Source of the DNA: Zhaonella formicivorans
Lineage (GTDB): Bacteria > Bacillota > DUOV01 > Zhaonellaceae
DNA: 64,000 nucleotides
NCBI RefSeq assembly: GCF_004353525.1
Contig: NZ_CP085524.1
Coordinates: 940,001-1,004,000, forward strand
Direction: 5' to 3'
Shown: piece after piece, positions 22,439 through 31,496 of the stretch
Layout of the letters: each line of letters opens with the position of its first letter
Numbering within the stretch: the first letter of the stretch is position 1
Position numbers and translations under genes: made by a program
The notes under the pieces: generated by a model
Databases searched by the model: none
Seen by the model: the letters and a program-made list of their open reading frames with translations, nothing else
Told to the model about the DNA's origin: nothing

Positions 22439-24136
22439 ATGCACTTATCTCCAACAGCCAAATTAGTCCTGGAAAAAAGGTATCTTCGTAAAAATGAGCA
22501 AGGTAAAGCGGTTGAAAGCCCAGAAGAGCTTTTTCAAAGGGTAGCAAATAGTATTGCTGTCGTTGAGCGGCTGTACAATCCCCGAATTACGGAAAAAGAA
22601 TTGACAGCAATTGCGCGGAGTTTTTATGAGTTGATGTCCAATTTGGACTTTTTACCAAACAGCCCGACTTTAATGAATGCCGGCCGTGAACTTAATCAAC
22701 TGGCAGCATGCTTTGTGCTCCCGGTTGAAGATAGTATTGAAGATATTTTTATGACCATTAAAAATGCCGCACTTATACATAAAAGTGGCGGCGGTACCGG
22801 ATTTTCCTTTTCAAGGATAAGGCCTAAAAGCTTTCCGGTCAAATCAACTGGCGGCGTTGCCTCCGGGCCGGTCAGTTTTATCCGGGTTTTTAACGCAGCA
22901 ACAGAAGCTATTAAACAGGGGGGGACTCGCAGGGGGGCAAATATAGCACTCTTGCGAGTAGACCACCCGGATATTTTGGAATTTATTACTGCTAAAAATA
23001 AGCCGGGAGAATTGACAAATTTTAATATCTCGGTTGCTCTTTCAGACGAATTTATGAAAGCGGCAAGCACAGCTAATAATTATGAACTTGTTTTTCAAGG
23101 CAAACGATTAGGTACAATGAATGCTGCAGAAATTTTAAAGCTAATTGCCGAGCAAGCCTGGCATAACGGCGAACCAGGTGTAATTTTTTTGGACACAATT
23201 AATGCTGCCAACCCAACTCCGGAACTCGGCTACATTGAAGCAACCAACCCCTGCGGGGAACAGCCGCTTTTACCATACGAAGCTTGCATTCTTGGATCCA
23301 TTAACCTGACCAACATGGTGGAAAACGGTGTAGTAAATTGGGTTAAGTTGGAACAGGCTATAAGAATGGCTGTCAGGTTTTTGGATAATGCCATTGACGC
23401 CGGCTCCTACCCGCTACCGGAAATAACGGCACTGGTTAAAGGCAACCGTAAAATTGGTTTAGGGGTCATGGGCTGGGCTAATATGCTGTACAAATTGTTT
23501 ATTCCCTATGATTCGGACGAAGCGCTGCAGCTTGCTGAAGAAGTGATGTCCTTTATTCAAAGGGTTGCCCGGAACAGTTCCAGGGAACTGGCCGCAGCAA
23601 GGGGTAATTTTCCAAATATTAACAAAAGCATTCTTCAACAACCCCAGCGGAATGCAACCTGTACTACCATTGCTCCTACAGGTTCCATCAGCATTATAGC
23701 CGACACCAGTCCCGGTATAGAACCCGCTTTTGCCCTGGCCTTCAGCAAACAAGCGCTGGAAGGGGAATTAAAAGCCCAAATCAATCCTGTTTTTCATCAG
23801 GCCTTGCGGGAAAATTTCAGTCAAAGTCAAGTCCAAGAGGTGCTGCATGAGGTTCTTTCTACAGGCAGCTTGGCAAATTGTTTGCAGTTACCTAAATCCT
23901 GGCGCCGTGTCTTTGTTACCGCCAGAGAAATAGCGCCTTACTGGCATGTCAGAATGCAGGCAGCATTTCAAAAACATTGCGATAACGCTGTATCCAAGAC
24001 GGTTAATTTACCCATGACAACTACAGCGGAGGAGATTTTGCATATATTCACCCTGGCCTACCAACTAGGTTGCAAGGGAATAACCGTATACCGCAGCGGC
24101 AGCAGGGAACAGGAAGCGCTGCGGGCTGGTATTTGA
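22439..24136 (+). CDS. nrdJ: Adenosylcobalamin-dependent (class II) ribonucleotide reductase
   Basis: Converts ribonucleotides to deoxyribonucleotides using coenzyme B12. The catalytic core is complete: redox Cys91 (QLAACFVLP) and Cys408 ([11 protein letters not shown]), the NPCGE loop with N270, Cys272 and E274, and the [14 protein letters not shown] phosphate-binding segment. There is no ATP-cone before residue 1. The protein stops at 565 aa just after the [11 protein letters not shown] motif. Family members I know usually continue into a Cys-rich tail that re-reduces the active site; none is seen here, and the next gene starts 18 bases later. It may rely on a separate reductant. The cobalamin operon in this window would supply its cofactor. 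Confidence 0.92.
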   Translation: MHLSPTAKLVLEKRYLRKNEQGKAVESPEELFQRVANSIAVVERLYNPRITEKELTAIARSFYELMSNLDFLPNSPTLMNAGRELNQLAACFVLPVEDSIEDIFMTIKNAALIHKSGGGTGFSFSRIRPKSFPVKSTGGVASGPVSFIRVFNAATEAIKQGGTRRGANIALLRVDHPDILEFITAKNKPGELTNFNISVALSDEFMKAASTANNYELVFQGKRLGTMNAAEILKLIAEQAWHNGEPGVIFLDTINAANPTPELGYIEATNPCGEQPLLPYEACILGSINLTNMVENGVVNWVKLEQAIRMAVRFLDNAIDAGSYPLPEITALVKGNRKIGLGVMGWANMLYKLFIPYDSDEALQLAEEVMSFIQRVARNSSRELAAARGNFPNINKSILQQPQRNATCTTIAPTGSISIIADTSPGIEPAFALAFSKQALEGELKAQINPVFHQALRENFSQSQVQEVLHEVLSTGSLANCLQLPKSWRRVFVTAREIAPYWHVRMQAAFQKHCDNAVSKTVNLPMTTTAEEILHIFTLAYQLGCKGITVYRSGSREQEALRAGI

Positions 24137-24153
24137 ACCGGATTGGTGATCCT

Positions 24154-24921
24154 ATGTCTTTACTGCAATTACCTCAAGAAAAAATATTCTATATTTCCCG
24201 ACACAAAGACTCCGGGTTTCCATCCCTGCTGTTCATACACGGAGCAGGGGGCAACCATCGTCATTGGTTATACCAATGGCATGCACTGGCACAACAGGGC
24301 TTCGAAGTTTATGCACTGGACTTGCCGGGTCATGGTAAATCAACAGGTGAACCGGGAGGTTCCCTGGAAAGTTACGCCGAAAGCGTAATTTCTTTTTGCC
24401 AGCTTTTAGGACTAAAACAACCGATCTTAATTGGGCATTCCATGGGAGGCGCGATTGCTCTTTTAGTTGCAATCAGCGGGAGATTGTCCTGTCGGGGTTT
24501 AATTCTTTTAGGAACAGGTGCGGAATTACCGGAGGCCAATAATCTTTTAAAACTGCTCCAGCAGGAAAACGGTTTACAGTTGATGCTTGCCCAATTGTAT
24601 GGAGATGATGTTAAAAAAGCTCAGGAAAAAGCTTACCTGGAACTGCATAAAATTCCGAAGAAAACCTTATTATGCGATTTTAAGTCCTGTGCCAAGGTAA
24701 AGTTGCCAACAACCAAATTGCAGAAGCTCAACCTGCCGGTAAGCATAATCGTAGGGACGAAGGATCAGGTTACCCCCCCGACCTTAAGCCAGGCTTTACA
24801 TCACTTCATTCCGGGCTCTGAACTACACCTTATTGCAGGCGGAAATCATATGTTAATGTTTCAGCACCCGCTAAAAATTACAGAAAAAATCCTTAACTTT
24901 TGTCACAGCAATTTTAACTAA
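24154..24921 (+). CDS. Alpha/beta hydrolase
   Basis: A 255-aa protein of the alpha/beta-hydrolase fold: FIHGAGGNHRHW oxyanion region, nucleophile elbow GHSMGG, acid in GTKDQVTPP and histidine in GGNHMLMF. It should be a soluble esterase or lipase-like enzyme of unknown substrate. ATG 24154 is chosen because the longer frame overlaps the end of nrdJ and has no family-like sequence there. It is linked to nrdJ upstream and to the DUF89 gene downstream (13 bases). Confidence 0.85.
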   Translation: MSLLQLPQEKIFYISRHKDSGFPSLLFIHGAGGNHRHWLYQWHALAQQGFEVYALDLPGHGKSTGEPGGSLESYAESVISFCQLLGLKQPILIGHSMGGAIALLVAISGRLSCRGLILLGTGAELPEANNLLKLLQQENGLQLMLAQLYGDDVKKAQEKAYLELHKIPKKTLLCDFKSCAKVKLPTTKLQKLNLPVSIIVGTKDQVTPPTLSQALHHFIPGSELHLIAGGNHMLMFQHPLKITEKILNFCHSNFN

Positions 24922-24934
24922 GGAGTTGACATAT

Positions 24935-25792
24935 GTGAGAGTTACCACCACTTGTGTCCCTTGTTATTTAAAGCAGGCTCTTTCTGCTTTTAAACATGCA
25001 GGTATCAAGGAAGAAGAAAAATGGGAGGTATTAAATCAGCTCTGTCAGCTTATACCCGAACTTTCTAACGAGGCAACACCAGCAGCCAATTCCTCTCTTG
25101 TTTTGCATAAGTTAGTGCAAGCTTTGGGAGGAGAGGATCCTTTTCGGAGAGCTAAAGAATACTCCAACCGGCAAGCAGAAAAACTATTAGCCAGTTTGGA
25201 GCTAGACTTGGGTCACGAACCGGTTTATACCGCTTTAAAATTAGCTGTCGCTGGCAATATTATTGATTTGGGGATAATTGAACATTACGATTTGCAGGAA
25301 AGCGTTTACAGCGCTTTGCATACACCTTTTGCCATCGACCACTACCTACGCTTTTCCCGTTTATTGCCAGATGCAAAGAAAATATTGATTATCGGTGATA
25401 ACAGCGGCGAAATTGTTTTTGATAAAATCTTAGTAGCCGAGCTAAACAAGCTAGGTTTGGAAGTGTTATATGGTGTAAAAAGCGGTTTTATTTTAAATGA
25501 TGCTACTATGTTAGATGCACAACAGGTTGGTATGGATAAGATCTCTCAGGTATTACCTAATGGTAACAACTTTTTAGGTACAATTTTAGAGAAGTGTAGT
25601 GAAGAATTTATTGATCACTTCCTAACTGCGGACGTCATAATCGCTAAAGGACAGGCTAATTACGAAACATTGGAAGGAAACGTAGCAGGAGGCAAAAGGA
25701 TATTCTTTTTACTTAAAGCAAAATGCGAGATTGTAGCCGAGCATTTAGGGGTAGAACTAGGGGATATTGTTTTTAGGCAGAACAAGATATAA
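24935..25792 (+). CDS. DUF89/ARMT1-like metal-dependent phosphatase
   Basis: This 285-aa protein belongs to the DUF89 family of damage-control phosphatases that hydrolyse sugar or nucleotide phosphates. Signs are the Cys pair at the start (TTTCVPCYLKQAL), the conserved LKLAVAGNIIDLG, the metal site GDNSGEIVFDK (Asp and Asn) and VIIAKGQANYETLEG near the C-terminus. GTG 24935 is chosen because TAAGGAG ends nine bases earlier; an in-frame TTG at 24926 would touch it. Substrate unknown. Confidence 0.87.
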   Translation: MRVTTTCVPCYLKQALSAFKHAGIKEEEKWEVLNQLCQLIPELSNEATPAANSSLVLHKLVQALGGEDPFRRAKEYSNRQAEKLLASLELDLGHEPVYTALKLAVAGNIIDLGIIEHYDLQESVYSALHTPFAIDHYLRFSRLLPDAKKILIIGDNSGEIVFDKILVAELNKLGLEVLYGVKSGFILNDATMLDAQQVGMDKISQVLPNGNNFLGTILEKCSEEFIDHFLTADVIIAKGQANYETLEGNVAGGKRIFFLLKAKCEIVAEHLGVELGDIVFRQNKI

Positions 25793-25844
25793 GAAGGAAA
25801 CCTGCTTCTCTCTGATTTAATGGTACGATCTTTTGTCAAAACCA

Positions 25845-25853
25845 TGATATAAT
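25845..25853 (+). promoter_or_regulatory. Extended -10 promoter of the HAD gene
   Basis: TGATATAAT (TG-n-TATAAT) lies 25 bases before the start codon, with no good -35. Extended -10 elements of this kind can work alone. Confidence 0.4.
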
Positions 25854-25877
25854 AGTCTTGGCAAAAGGAGGAACAAG

Positions 25878-26531
25878 ATGCAGCATATTGAAGCCATACT
25901 GTTTGATTTGGATGGCACTTTACTTGATACAACTGATTTAATTGTCGCTTCCTTTCAACATGTTGCCCGCAAATATTTGGGACGCGAAGTAACGCTCGAG
26001 GAGCTTTTGCCTTCCTTTGGTAAGCCACTAATCGAAGGTTTAGAAGAACTAATGCCGGGAAAAGGGCAAGAAATGGTCCTGACATACAGGGAATTTAATT
26101 TGCAGCACCACGATAATATGGTCAAGATTTTTCCTGGTATAAAAGAGATGCTTCAGGAATTAAAACAGAGAAAGATAAAACTGGGTATAGTAACTTCCAA
26201 GGTTAAGAAGACCGCTATCAAGGGCCTAGAGTTGTTTAAAATTGAGCAGTTGTTTGATGTAATTATTGGACTGGAGGACACAACAATTCATAAACCCAAC
26301 CCGGAGCCCGTGTTGCTCGCACTGGAGCTTGTACAAACTGCTCCGGGGCGTTGTTTGATGGTGGGCGATAGTCCCCACGATATTGTTAGTGCACAACGGG
26401 CAGGTGTCGCCACTGCCGCTGTCAGCTGGTCGAACATCCCTTTGCAAAGCCTTTTGGAGCTAAAACCTACATTTGTGCTGAATAATGCCTCTGAGCTGGT
26501 GGAAATTGTGGATAAGTTGAATAGCATTTGA
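25878..26531 (+). CDS. ppaX: HAD-family phosphatase, PpaX-like pyrophosphatase
   Basis: A 217-aa HAD hydrolase with nucleophile motif LFDLDGTLLDT, motif II VTSKVKK, lysine in HKPNPEPVL and the acidic motif MVGDSPHDIVSAQRAG. The length and cap domain are those of PpaX/phosphoglycolate phosphatase-like enzymes. PpaX in Bacillus removes pyrophosphate made by HPr kinase/phosphatase. No hprK is nearby, so the exact substrate is uncertain. The ribosome binding site is AAAGGAGG. Confidence 0.8.
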   Translation: MQHIEAILFDLDGTLLDTTDLIVASFQHVARKYLGREVTLEELLPSFGKPLIEGLEELMPGKGQEMVLTYREFNLQHHDNMVKIFPGIKEMLQELKQRKIKLGIVTSKVKKTAIKGLELFKIEQLFDVIIGLEDTTIHKPNPEPVLLALELVQTAPGRCLMVGDSPHDIVSAQRAGVATAAVSWSNIPLQSLLELKPTFVLNNASELVEIVDKLNSI

Positions 26532-26561
26532 CCCGATATGGGGTGAAGGGGGTACAGTAGA

Positions 26562-27719
26562 ATGAATATAGCCTTTTTCAGCGATAGTTATCGCCCATAT
26601 ACCAGCGGTGTTGTGCGCTCAATTGAAACATTCAGCGCCGAATTCCGTTCCTTAGGACATAAGGTCTATATTTTTGCCCCAAATTATCCTAATTGTAAAA
26701 AAGAGGAAGATGTTTTTCGTTTTATATCGGTGCCCTCTCTGGCGCACCAGGACTTTACCTTAGCTATACCTATCTCACCTACTTTGGGCAAAACAGTGCA
26801 ATCCTTAGGCATAGATATTATTCATGTCCATTCTCCCTTTTTATTGGGGCGTTTGGGTGCTAAAATCGCCAAAAAATTAGGTATACCTTTAGTATATACC
26901 TACCATACTCTTTACGACCAGTATGTGCATTATGTCCCAATCGCCCAAAACTTTAGTCGCTGGGTCGTGCGTAAAGTTAGCAAGGATTTTTGCAATAACT
27001 GTGATTTAGTAGTAGTTCCAACCGGTGTAATAGAAGAAGTATTAAGACAATACGGAGTGACTACGGAAATCAAACCCATTCCCACAGGGATTGATTTACG
27101 GGATTATGCTAAAGGAAATGCAGGCTGGCTTAGACAAACCTATCAAATACCTGAAAATGACCTGGTGCTGCTTTATGTAGGTCGCTTGGGTTTGGAAAAA
27201 AACTTAGATTTCCTACTGCAATCTTTTCAGCAAATTTTGCAAGCTGCGCCGCAGACGACTTTGGTACTTGTAGGCGGTGGGCCTCAGGAGGAATATTTCA
27301 AGGAACTCTGTACAACCTTGCAAATTGGGCATAAAGTCGTTTTTACCGGTACGCTTGATCGGGCCAAAGTTGTAAACGCCTACCTGGGGGCTGACCTTTT
27401 TGTTTTTGCTTCGGTCACGGAAACTCAAGGGCTGGTGCTGGGCGAAGCTAAAGCAGCCGGATTACCAATTGTTGCTGTTGAAGCTTTTGGTGCCAAAGAA
27501 ATGATAAATCCAGGAATTGACGGTTATTTAACTCCACTTGTACAGGAAGTTTTTGTGGACAGGATTTTGCAGCTTTTGGCTGATCCCGAAGAGAGAAAAA
27601 GGCTGGGAAATAATGCCCGCCAAAATGTAGAGAATATTTCGGCGAGTAAATCGGCCAAGTTGCTATTAAAATGCTACCAAAACTTGTTGGATCATAAGTA
27701 TCAAGCTGCTGTTGGTTAA
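26562..27719 (+). CDS. GT4-family glycosyltransferase (diacylglycerol glucosyltransferase-like)
   Basis: A 385-aa retaining glycosyltransferase with the two Rossmann-like halves. The N-terminal half has IAFFSDSYRPYTSGVVRSIE, DIIHVHSPFLLG and YTYHTLYDQYVHYV, as in monoglucosyldiacylglycerol synthases. The C-terminal half has VGRLGLEKNLDFLL, ALV-type GGGPQEE and the nucleotide-sugar EX7E region SVTETQGLVLGEAKAAG. It probably makes a membrane glycolipid at the inner leaflet. Acceptor is inferred from similarity only. Confidence 0.85.
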   Translation: MNIAFFSDSYRPYTSGVVRSIETFSAEFRSLGHKVYIFAPNYPNCKKEEDVFRFISVPSLAHQDFTLAIPISPTLGKTVQSLGIDIIHVHSPFLLGRLGAKIAKKLGIPLVYTYHTLYDQYVHYVPIAQNFSRWVVRKVSKDFCNNCDLVVVPTGVIEEVLRQYGVTTEIKPIPTGIDLRDYAKGNAGWLRQTYQIPENDLVLLYVGRLGLEKNLDFLLQSFQQILQAAPQTTLVLVGGGPQEEYFKELCTTLQIGHKVVFTGTLDRAKVVNAYLGADLFVFASVTETQGLVLGEAKAAGLPIVAVEAFGAKEMINPGIDGYLTPLVQEVFVDRILQLLADPEERKRLGNNARQNVENISASKSAKLLLKCYQNLLDHKYQAAVG

Positions 27720-27808
27720 ACAAAGCCTTTTGGCGTAAATTAATTTTCAACAAAAAGACCGAAACGGAATCTGCTATCCACCAGTCAAGAGAAAAGAGAT
27801 AGTGCTTC

Positions 27809-27830
27809 AAGCCCTAAAAGGGCTTTTTTT
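27809..27830 (+). terminator. Rho-independent terminator after the glycosyltransferase
   Basis: AAGCCCT (27809-27815) pairs with AGGGCTT (27819-27825), followed by a seven-T run. Just before the SprT-like gene. Confidence 0.8.
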
Positions 27831-27853
27831 ATGAGATATGGAGTTGATGACCT

Positions 27854-28339
27854 ATGACGCAGGATAAAGACGCACAGGAATTATTGAGCACAGATCAACT
27901 TTATAGGATTTATCAAAGGTTTAACGACAAATATTTCGCCGGCAAACTGCCAAAAGAGATCAAAATCGAATGGTCAAATAAGTTAACTACCTCCGCAGGT
28001 GTTTGCTACAAATACAAGCATAAATGCCCGGTGATCAGATTATCAACATGGTATCACCGGAAATACCCGTCTGCGGAGACAGAGCAAACTCTCTTGCACG
28101 AAATGATCCATTTAATTGCAGCTGGCCACGGCAAAGAATTCAAAAAATACGTGGAATCCATCAAAGAGCAAGGAGGGTATGTGGAGCTTCACGCCAAAGA
28201 AAGAGCTAAAAAGCCCCGCTGGTTATATACCTGTAAACAATGCGGCAAAATTTTTCTGCGTGACAGAAAACTATCCCCCCGAAAAAAATATGTCTGCGGC
28301 GTCTGCAAAGGTGAGCTGTTGGAGCTGGCTAACAAATAG
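27854..28339 (+). CDS. SprT-like zinc metalloprotease-fold protein
   Basis: A 161-aa protein of the SprT family: YQRFNDKYFAGKLP start, metal site HEMIH with a further His in AGHGKEF, and a C-terminal zinc ribbon of two CxxC pairs (YTCKQCGK and YVCGVCKGE). Eukaryotic relatives (SPRTN) cleave DNA-protein cross-links; the bacterial role is unclear. It has its own position between terminators. All metal ligands are intact. Confidence 0.88.
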   Translation: MTQDKDAQELLSTDQLYRIYQRFNDKYFAGKLPKEIKIEWSNKLTTSAGVCYKYKHKCPVIRLSTWYHRKYPSAETEQTLLHEMIHLIAAGHGKEFKKYVESIKEQGGYVELHAKERAKKPRWLYTCKQCGKIFLRDRKLSPRKKYVCGVCKGELLELANK

Positions 28340-28361
28340 TTTACAATGTTGTTTTCCCGTT

Positions 28362-28392
28362 TTGAAAAACAAACAGAAATTCATGGTAAAAT
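28362..28392 (+). promoter_or_regulatory. Possible promoter of the transaldolase-like gene
   Basis: TTGAAA (28362-28367), a 19-base spacer and TGG-TAAAAT (extended -10, ending at 28392). Suboptimal spacing, so moderate support only. Confidence 0.35.
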
Positions 28393-28440
28393 AGAAATGT
28401 ACTCAACTAAACCAAAATTTAGCAGGAAAGGGTAAGGGCA

Positions 28441-29127
28441 ATGATGTATTTACTTGATACAGCAAATATAGAACAGCTACGAAAATGCTACGATTTATTC
28501 CCTGTGTCGGGAGTAACAACTAATCCCTCAATTATTTCCAGGGAAAAAAGCAATTTAAAAGAACTATTCACTGATATACGGAATATAATTGGCCCTGAAT
28601 CCATGCTGCATGTCCAAGTTATGGGAACTTCATCAGAGGAAATGGTAAGAGAAGCAAAGTACCTTTCGAGCCAAATCACCGGCAACCTCTATATAAAAAT
28701 ACCGGCAGTGCCGCAAGGAATTAAAGCAATTAAAGAATTAACTAAACTTAACATGAAAACAACGGCCACGGCAATTTTCACCCCCCAACAGGCATTAATG
28801 GCTGCTGCAGCAGGCGCTTCTTTTGTTGCACCTTATGTTAACAGGCTGGACAATATCTGTGGTGATGGGGTAGAGGTACTTGGGGAGATTATGAAGTTTT
28901 GCAAATTATATCAACTAGGCACCAAGGTTTTAGCGGCAAGCTTTAAAAATGTAGAACAGGTCCACAAAGCAGCACTTTGCGGAGTTCATGCTGTTACCGT
29001 TAGTGCTGAATTAATGGAACAGTTGCTGGAACATCCTTTAACCTGGGCAAGCGTCAATAGCTTCAAAACCGATTGGGAAGAAGTTTATGGTGCGGGAAAG
29101 CTGTTAACCGATGTTTTTAATTTTTAG
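28441..29127 (+). CDS. fsa: Transaldolase-like / fructose-6-phosphate aldolase
   Basis: A 228-aa TIM-barrel of the small transaldolase (MipB/TalC/FSA) group. It starts MMYLLDTANIEQL and has VTTNPSIISRE, the Schiff-base lysine in LYIKIPAV and TATAIFTPQQALMAAAAGA. The last stretch has VLAASFKN and the family-typical AVTVSAELMEQLLEHPLT. It interconverts sugar phosphates, either as a transaldolase or as an aldolase on fructose 6-phosphate; sequence alone does not separate these well. Encoded singly with GTAAGGG upstream. Confidence 0.88.
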   Translation: MMYLLDTANIEQLRKCYDLFPVSGVTTNPSIISREKSNLKELFTDIRNIIGPESMLHVQVMGTSSEEMVREAKYLSSQITGNLYIKIPAVPQGIKAIKELTKLNMKTTATAIFTPQQALMAAAAGASFVAPYVNRLDNICGDGVEVLGEIMKFCKLYQLGTKVLAASFKNVEQVHKAALCGVHAVTVSAELMEQLLEHPLTWASVNSFKTDWEEVYGAGKLLTDVFNF

Positions 29128-29201
29128 TCACCCCAAACATGGATCTAACTGTATAACGATGCATTACAGCAAGATACTAAAGGGAGGTCGCATACCTAGC
29201 T

Positions 29202-29702
29202 ATGCAAATTGCAGCAATTGTGATAGCGGCAGTTGCCGGTCTGGCGGGCGCCCTGTTGGGGAGCTTTGCTTCATATAAAGTTGTTGAGAAACTTCTCGTT
29301 GAGCAGAGAAATTTAGTGAAGACAGAACAAGAAAAAAGGGATGAATTGGCAATTAAAATTGTTACAAAATATTTGTGGCATGAAATAGATTACAACCGCG
29401 CCATGCTTGAGGATAAAGATCAAGCCCTAAGCGCTATTTTCCAGGGAAAAGAAAAACCTAAACAATATTCCTACCAAACTAACTTTAAATTTGAGGAATA
29501 CAACAAAGTGAAATATGAACTATTAAAATATAATAGTTCAATTATCAAAGATATTTTTGATCTTTATGATATCTTTTTGACCTTGTATAAGTACAACGAT
29601 TTGAGAGAGTTAAGCAGGGAAGAATACTGCAAAGTATGTAATCTATTTACGTTGCTGGAAAGGATCAAAAGATCTGTAACCCAAGAAGAAAAAATTTTTT
29701 AA
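29202..29702 (+). CDS. Hypothetical protein with one N-terminal membrane helix
   Basis: This 166-aa protein begins with a Gly/Ala-rich membrane helix (IAAIVIAAVAGLAGALLGSF). A charged helical region follows, likely a coiled coil (LLVEQRNLVKTEQEKRDELA), then a helical domain rich in Tyr, Lys and Leu with a single C-x-x-C (YCKVCNLF). The first helix would anchor it with the rest in the cytoplasm. Not recognised. GGGAGG precedes the start, and it lies 48 bases before the amidase gene. Confidence 0.6.
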   Translation: MQIAAIVIAAVAGLAGALLGSFASYKVVEKLLVEQRNLVKTEQEKRDELAIKIVTKYLWHEIDYNRAMLEDKDQALSAIFQGKEKPKQYSYQTNFKFEEYNKVKYELLKYNSSIIKDIFDLYDIFLTLYKYNDLRELSREEYCKVCNLFTLLERIKRSVTQEEKIF

Positions 29703-29750
29703 TCATCATCCTAATTTTTGACTAAACTAAAACCCGGAGGGGATTCTAAA

Positions 29751-30578
29751 TTGCAAGTTAAAGTGGCGCTATGCCAGATGAAGGTTGAAGATAATAAAAA
29801 AAGAAACTTGCAGCGTGCTCAAAAAATGATTAAAGAGGCAGCAGAGCAGGGAGCGCAAATGGTAATGCTGCCGGAAATGTTCAACTGCCCTTACGATATC
29901 AACTGTTTTCGCCCCTATGCGGAAAAGCTGCCCCAGGGTGAAACGGTATATATGCTGGCCGAAATGGCACGGGAAAAGCAAATCTACCTGATTGGCGGAT
30001 CGATCCCTGAGTTGGACGATGATGAAAATCTCTACAATACCTGCCTGATCTTTAACCCAGAAGGGAAATTGCTGGGTAAGCACAGAAAAATTCATTTATT
30101 CGATGTGCAGGTGAAAAACGGGATTTCCTTCAAAGAGTCGAAGGTGTTGAAGGGTGGTAATAACATCACGGTTGTAGCAACCTCCTTTGGGAAAATAGGA
30201 GTGATGATTTGTTTTGATATTCGTTTTCCCGAGCTATGCAGGATCATGGCGATGGAGGGTGCAGGCATGATTTTTGTACCTGCGGCCTTTAATATGACAA
30301 CCGGTCCGGCCCATTGGGAAACACTCTTTAAGAGCAGGGCTTTGGATAACCAAGTTTTTGTCTTAGGTAATTCTCCTGCCAGGAATGAAGCTGCTTCTTA
30401 CATTGCTTACGGGCATTCTTTGGCGGTTGACCCTTGGGGGCAAATCATTGCTAAAGCCAGTGAAGATGAAAGATTGCTTCTGGTAGAGCTGAATCTGGCT
30501 GAAATTGAGGAAGCCCGGACGGCAATACCTATCTGGAAACAACGGCGGACGGATTTATATCGTGTTTCAAAATTATAA
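29751..30578 (+). CDS. Carbon-nitrogen hydrolase (nitrilase superfamily, omega-amidase-like)
   Basis: A 275-aa cytoplasmic hydrolase with the Glu-Lys-Cys triad: Glu in VMLPEMFNCPY, Lys in GKHRKIHLFD and Cys in MICFDIRFPEL. The FNMTTGPAHWE segment matches the Nit2/omega-amidase branch, which hydrolyses alpha-ketoglutaramate and similar amides. TTG 29751 is chosen because GGAGGGG ends eight bases earlier; the longer frame reads through that site. It is followed by a small hypothetical gene 17 bases later. Confidence 0.88.
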   Translation: MQVKVALCQMKVEDNKKRNLQRAQKMIKEAAEQGAQMVMLPEMFNCPYDINCFRPYAEKLPQGETVYMLAEMAREKQIYLIGGSIPELDDDENLYNTCLIFNPEGKLLGKHRKIHLFDVQVKNGISFKESKVLKGGNNITVVATSFGKIGVMICFDIRFPELCRIMAMEGAGMIFVPAAFNMTTGPAHWETLFKSRALDNQVFVLGNSPARNEAASYIAYGHSLAVDPWGQIIAKASEDERLLLVELNLAEIEEARTAIPIWKQRRTDLYRVSKL

Positions 30579-30595
30579 GTCTGGAGGGAAATATT

Positions 30596-30916
30596 ATGGG
30601 CCATTCGGACTTGTGCAAAATAGATTGTTATGGAATTTTGCAAGGTTTAATACAGGAAGGAATCCAAGGGGATAAGCTTTTACGTTCCTTTACATGGAAA
30701 TATCTTGAACTAAACAAAGGTAGGCCTGGTTGCTATTGTGACAAGGTTTTAAATGATCTTATACAAGAAGGCGTAAAGCAAGAGCAACTTTTGGATGCAT
30801 TCAAGAAAAAACAAGAGCTGGTGGTCAAAGGTTTTAATCTCATGGTAGATGAGGCCATAGAGCTAGCCAAAAAATTACCTCCAGATTTTGGAAAGAAGCA
30901 AGATTCTAACGAATAA
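30596..30916 (+). CDS. Hypothetical protein, 106 aa
   Basis: A soluble helical protein with two cysteine-containing turns (DLCKIDCYG and GCYCDK). It has an internal near-repeat: ILQGLIQEGIQGDKLLRSF against VLNDLIQEGVKQEQLLDAF. The repeat suggests two copies of a small helical unit. The ribosome binding site GGAGGG precedes ATG 30596. Probably co-transcribed with the amidase. No family recognised. Confidence 0.65.
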   Translation: MGHSDLCKIDCYGILQGLIQEGIQGDKLLRSFTWKYLELNKGRPGCYCDKVLNDLIQEGVKQEQLLDAFKKKQELVVKGFNLMVDEAIELAKKLPPDFGKKQDSNE

Positions 30917-30925
30917 ACAGTGAAC

Positions 30926-30957
30926 AACACCCCCTATCCAGTGGGGTTTTATTTTTT
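30926..30957 (+). terminator. Rho-independent terminator
   Basis: ACCCC and GGGGT arms over a short loop, followed by TTTTATTTTTT, ending the amidase transcript. Confidence 0.7.
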
Positions 30958-31019
30958 GCACCAGGGAAAGTGACATGCAGAAAATGTTAAAAATCCACCT
31001 GAAACTGAAAACAAAAAGG

Positions 31020-31049
31020 TTGATAGTTTTAGCAAAACAGTGATAAACT
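31020..31049 (+). promoter_or_regulatory. Promoter of the padR-permease operon
   Basis: TTGATA (31020-31025), an 18-base spacer and TAAACT (31044-31049) preceded by TGA (extended -10). The expected start site falls at the left edge of the palindrome at 31055-31073. Confidence 0.5.
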
Positions 31050-31054
31050 GACTA

Positions 31055-31073
31055 TAGTGACAATGTGTCACTA
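31055..31073 (+). promoter_or_regulatory. 19-bp palindromic operator before padR
   Basis: TAGTGACA-ATG-TGTCACTA is perfectly symmetric and lies just after the predicted -10, overlapping the likely transcription start. A repressor bound here, most simply the PadR protein encoded next, would block the operon. Confidence 0.7.
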
Positions 31074-31105
31074 TATGCTTTTTGCACTTAAAGGGGATGA
31101 TAATT

Positions 31106-31483
31106 TTGTGCACTAAAAAAGGGCATGAGAACTGCGGGTGCGGTGGCAGAAGGATGGAGCGGTTTTTAGAGCCCTGCTTACTGCTCCTTTTAAAGCAGAA
31201 GGCTGCCCACGGCTATGAACTGATTGAAAAAATTCATCAGCTTGATTTTCTACTGGCTAAACCCGACCCAGGAGTAGTTTACCGACACCTTCGACGTTTG
31301 GAAGAGAAGGGCTTGATTTCATCCACCTGGGATACGGAAGGTTCAGGCCCCGCCAAAAAAGTTTATAACATTGCCAAAGAAGCGGATGATTATCTTCGTG
31401 CTTGGGCAGAGCATATCGGTGCTACTAAAGCCATGCTAGAAGGGTTTTTGGAAATATTTCAAAAGGAATTTCCTAAAAGCTGA
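31106..31483 (+). CDS. PadR-family transcriptional regulator with Cys-rich N-terminus
   Basis: A 125-aa winged-helix regulator of the PadR family: CLLLLLKQKAAHGYELIEKI, then VVYRHLRRLEEKGLISSTWD and the wing GPAKKVYNIAKEADDYL. The N-terminus has three cysteines and a histidine in CTKKGHENCGCGG, which could bind a metal or metalloid. TTG 31106 is chosen because AAAGGGG ends eight bases earlier. It heads an operon with two permease halves and has a palindromic operator over its promoter. A metal- or arsenic-responsive repressor would fit, but this is inferred. Confidence 0.82.
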   Translation: MCTKKGHENCGCGGRRMERFLEPCLLLLLKQKAAHGYELIEKIHQLDFLLAKPDPGVVYRHLRRLEEKGLISSTWDTEGSGPAKKVYNIAKEADDYLRAWAEHIGATKAMLEGFLEIFQKEFPKS

Positions 31484-31496
31484 GGTGAAAAACTAG

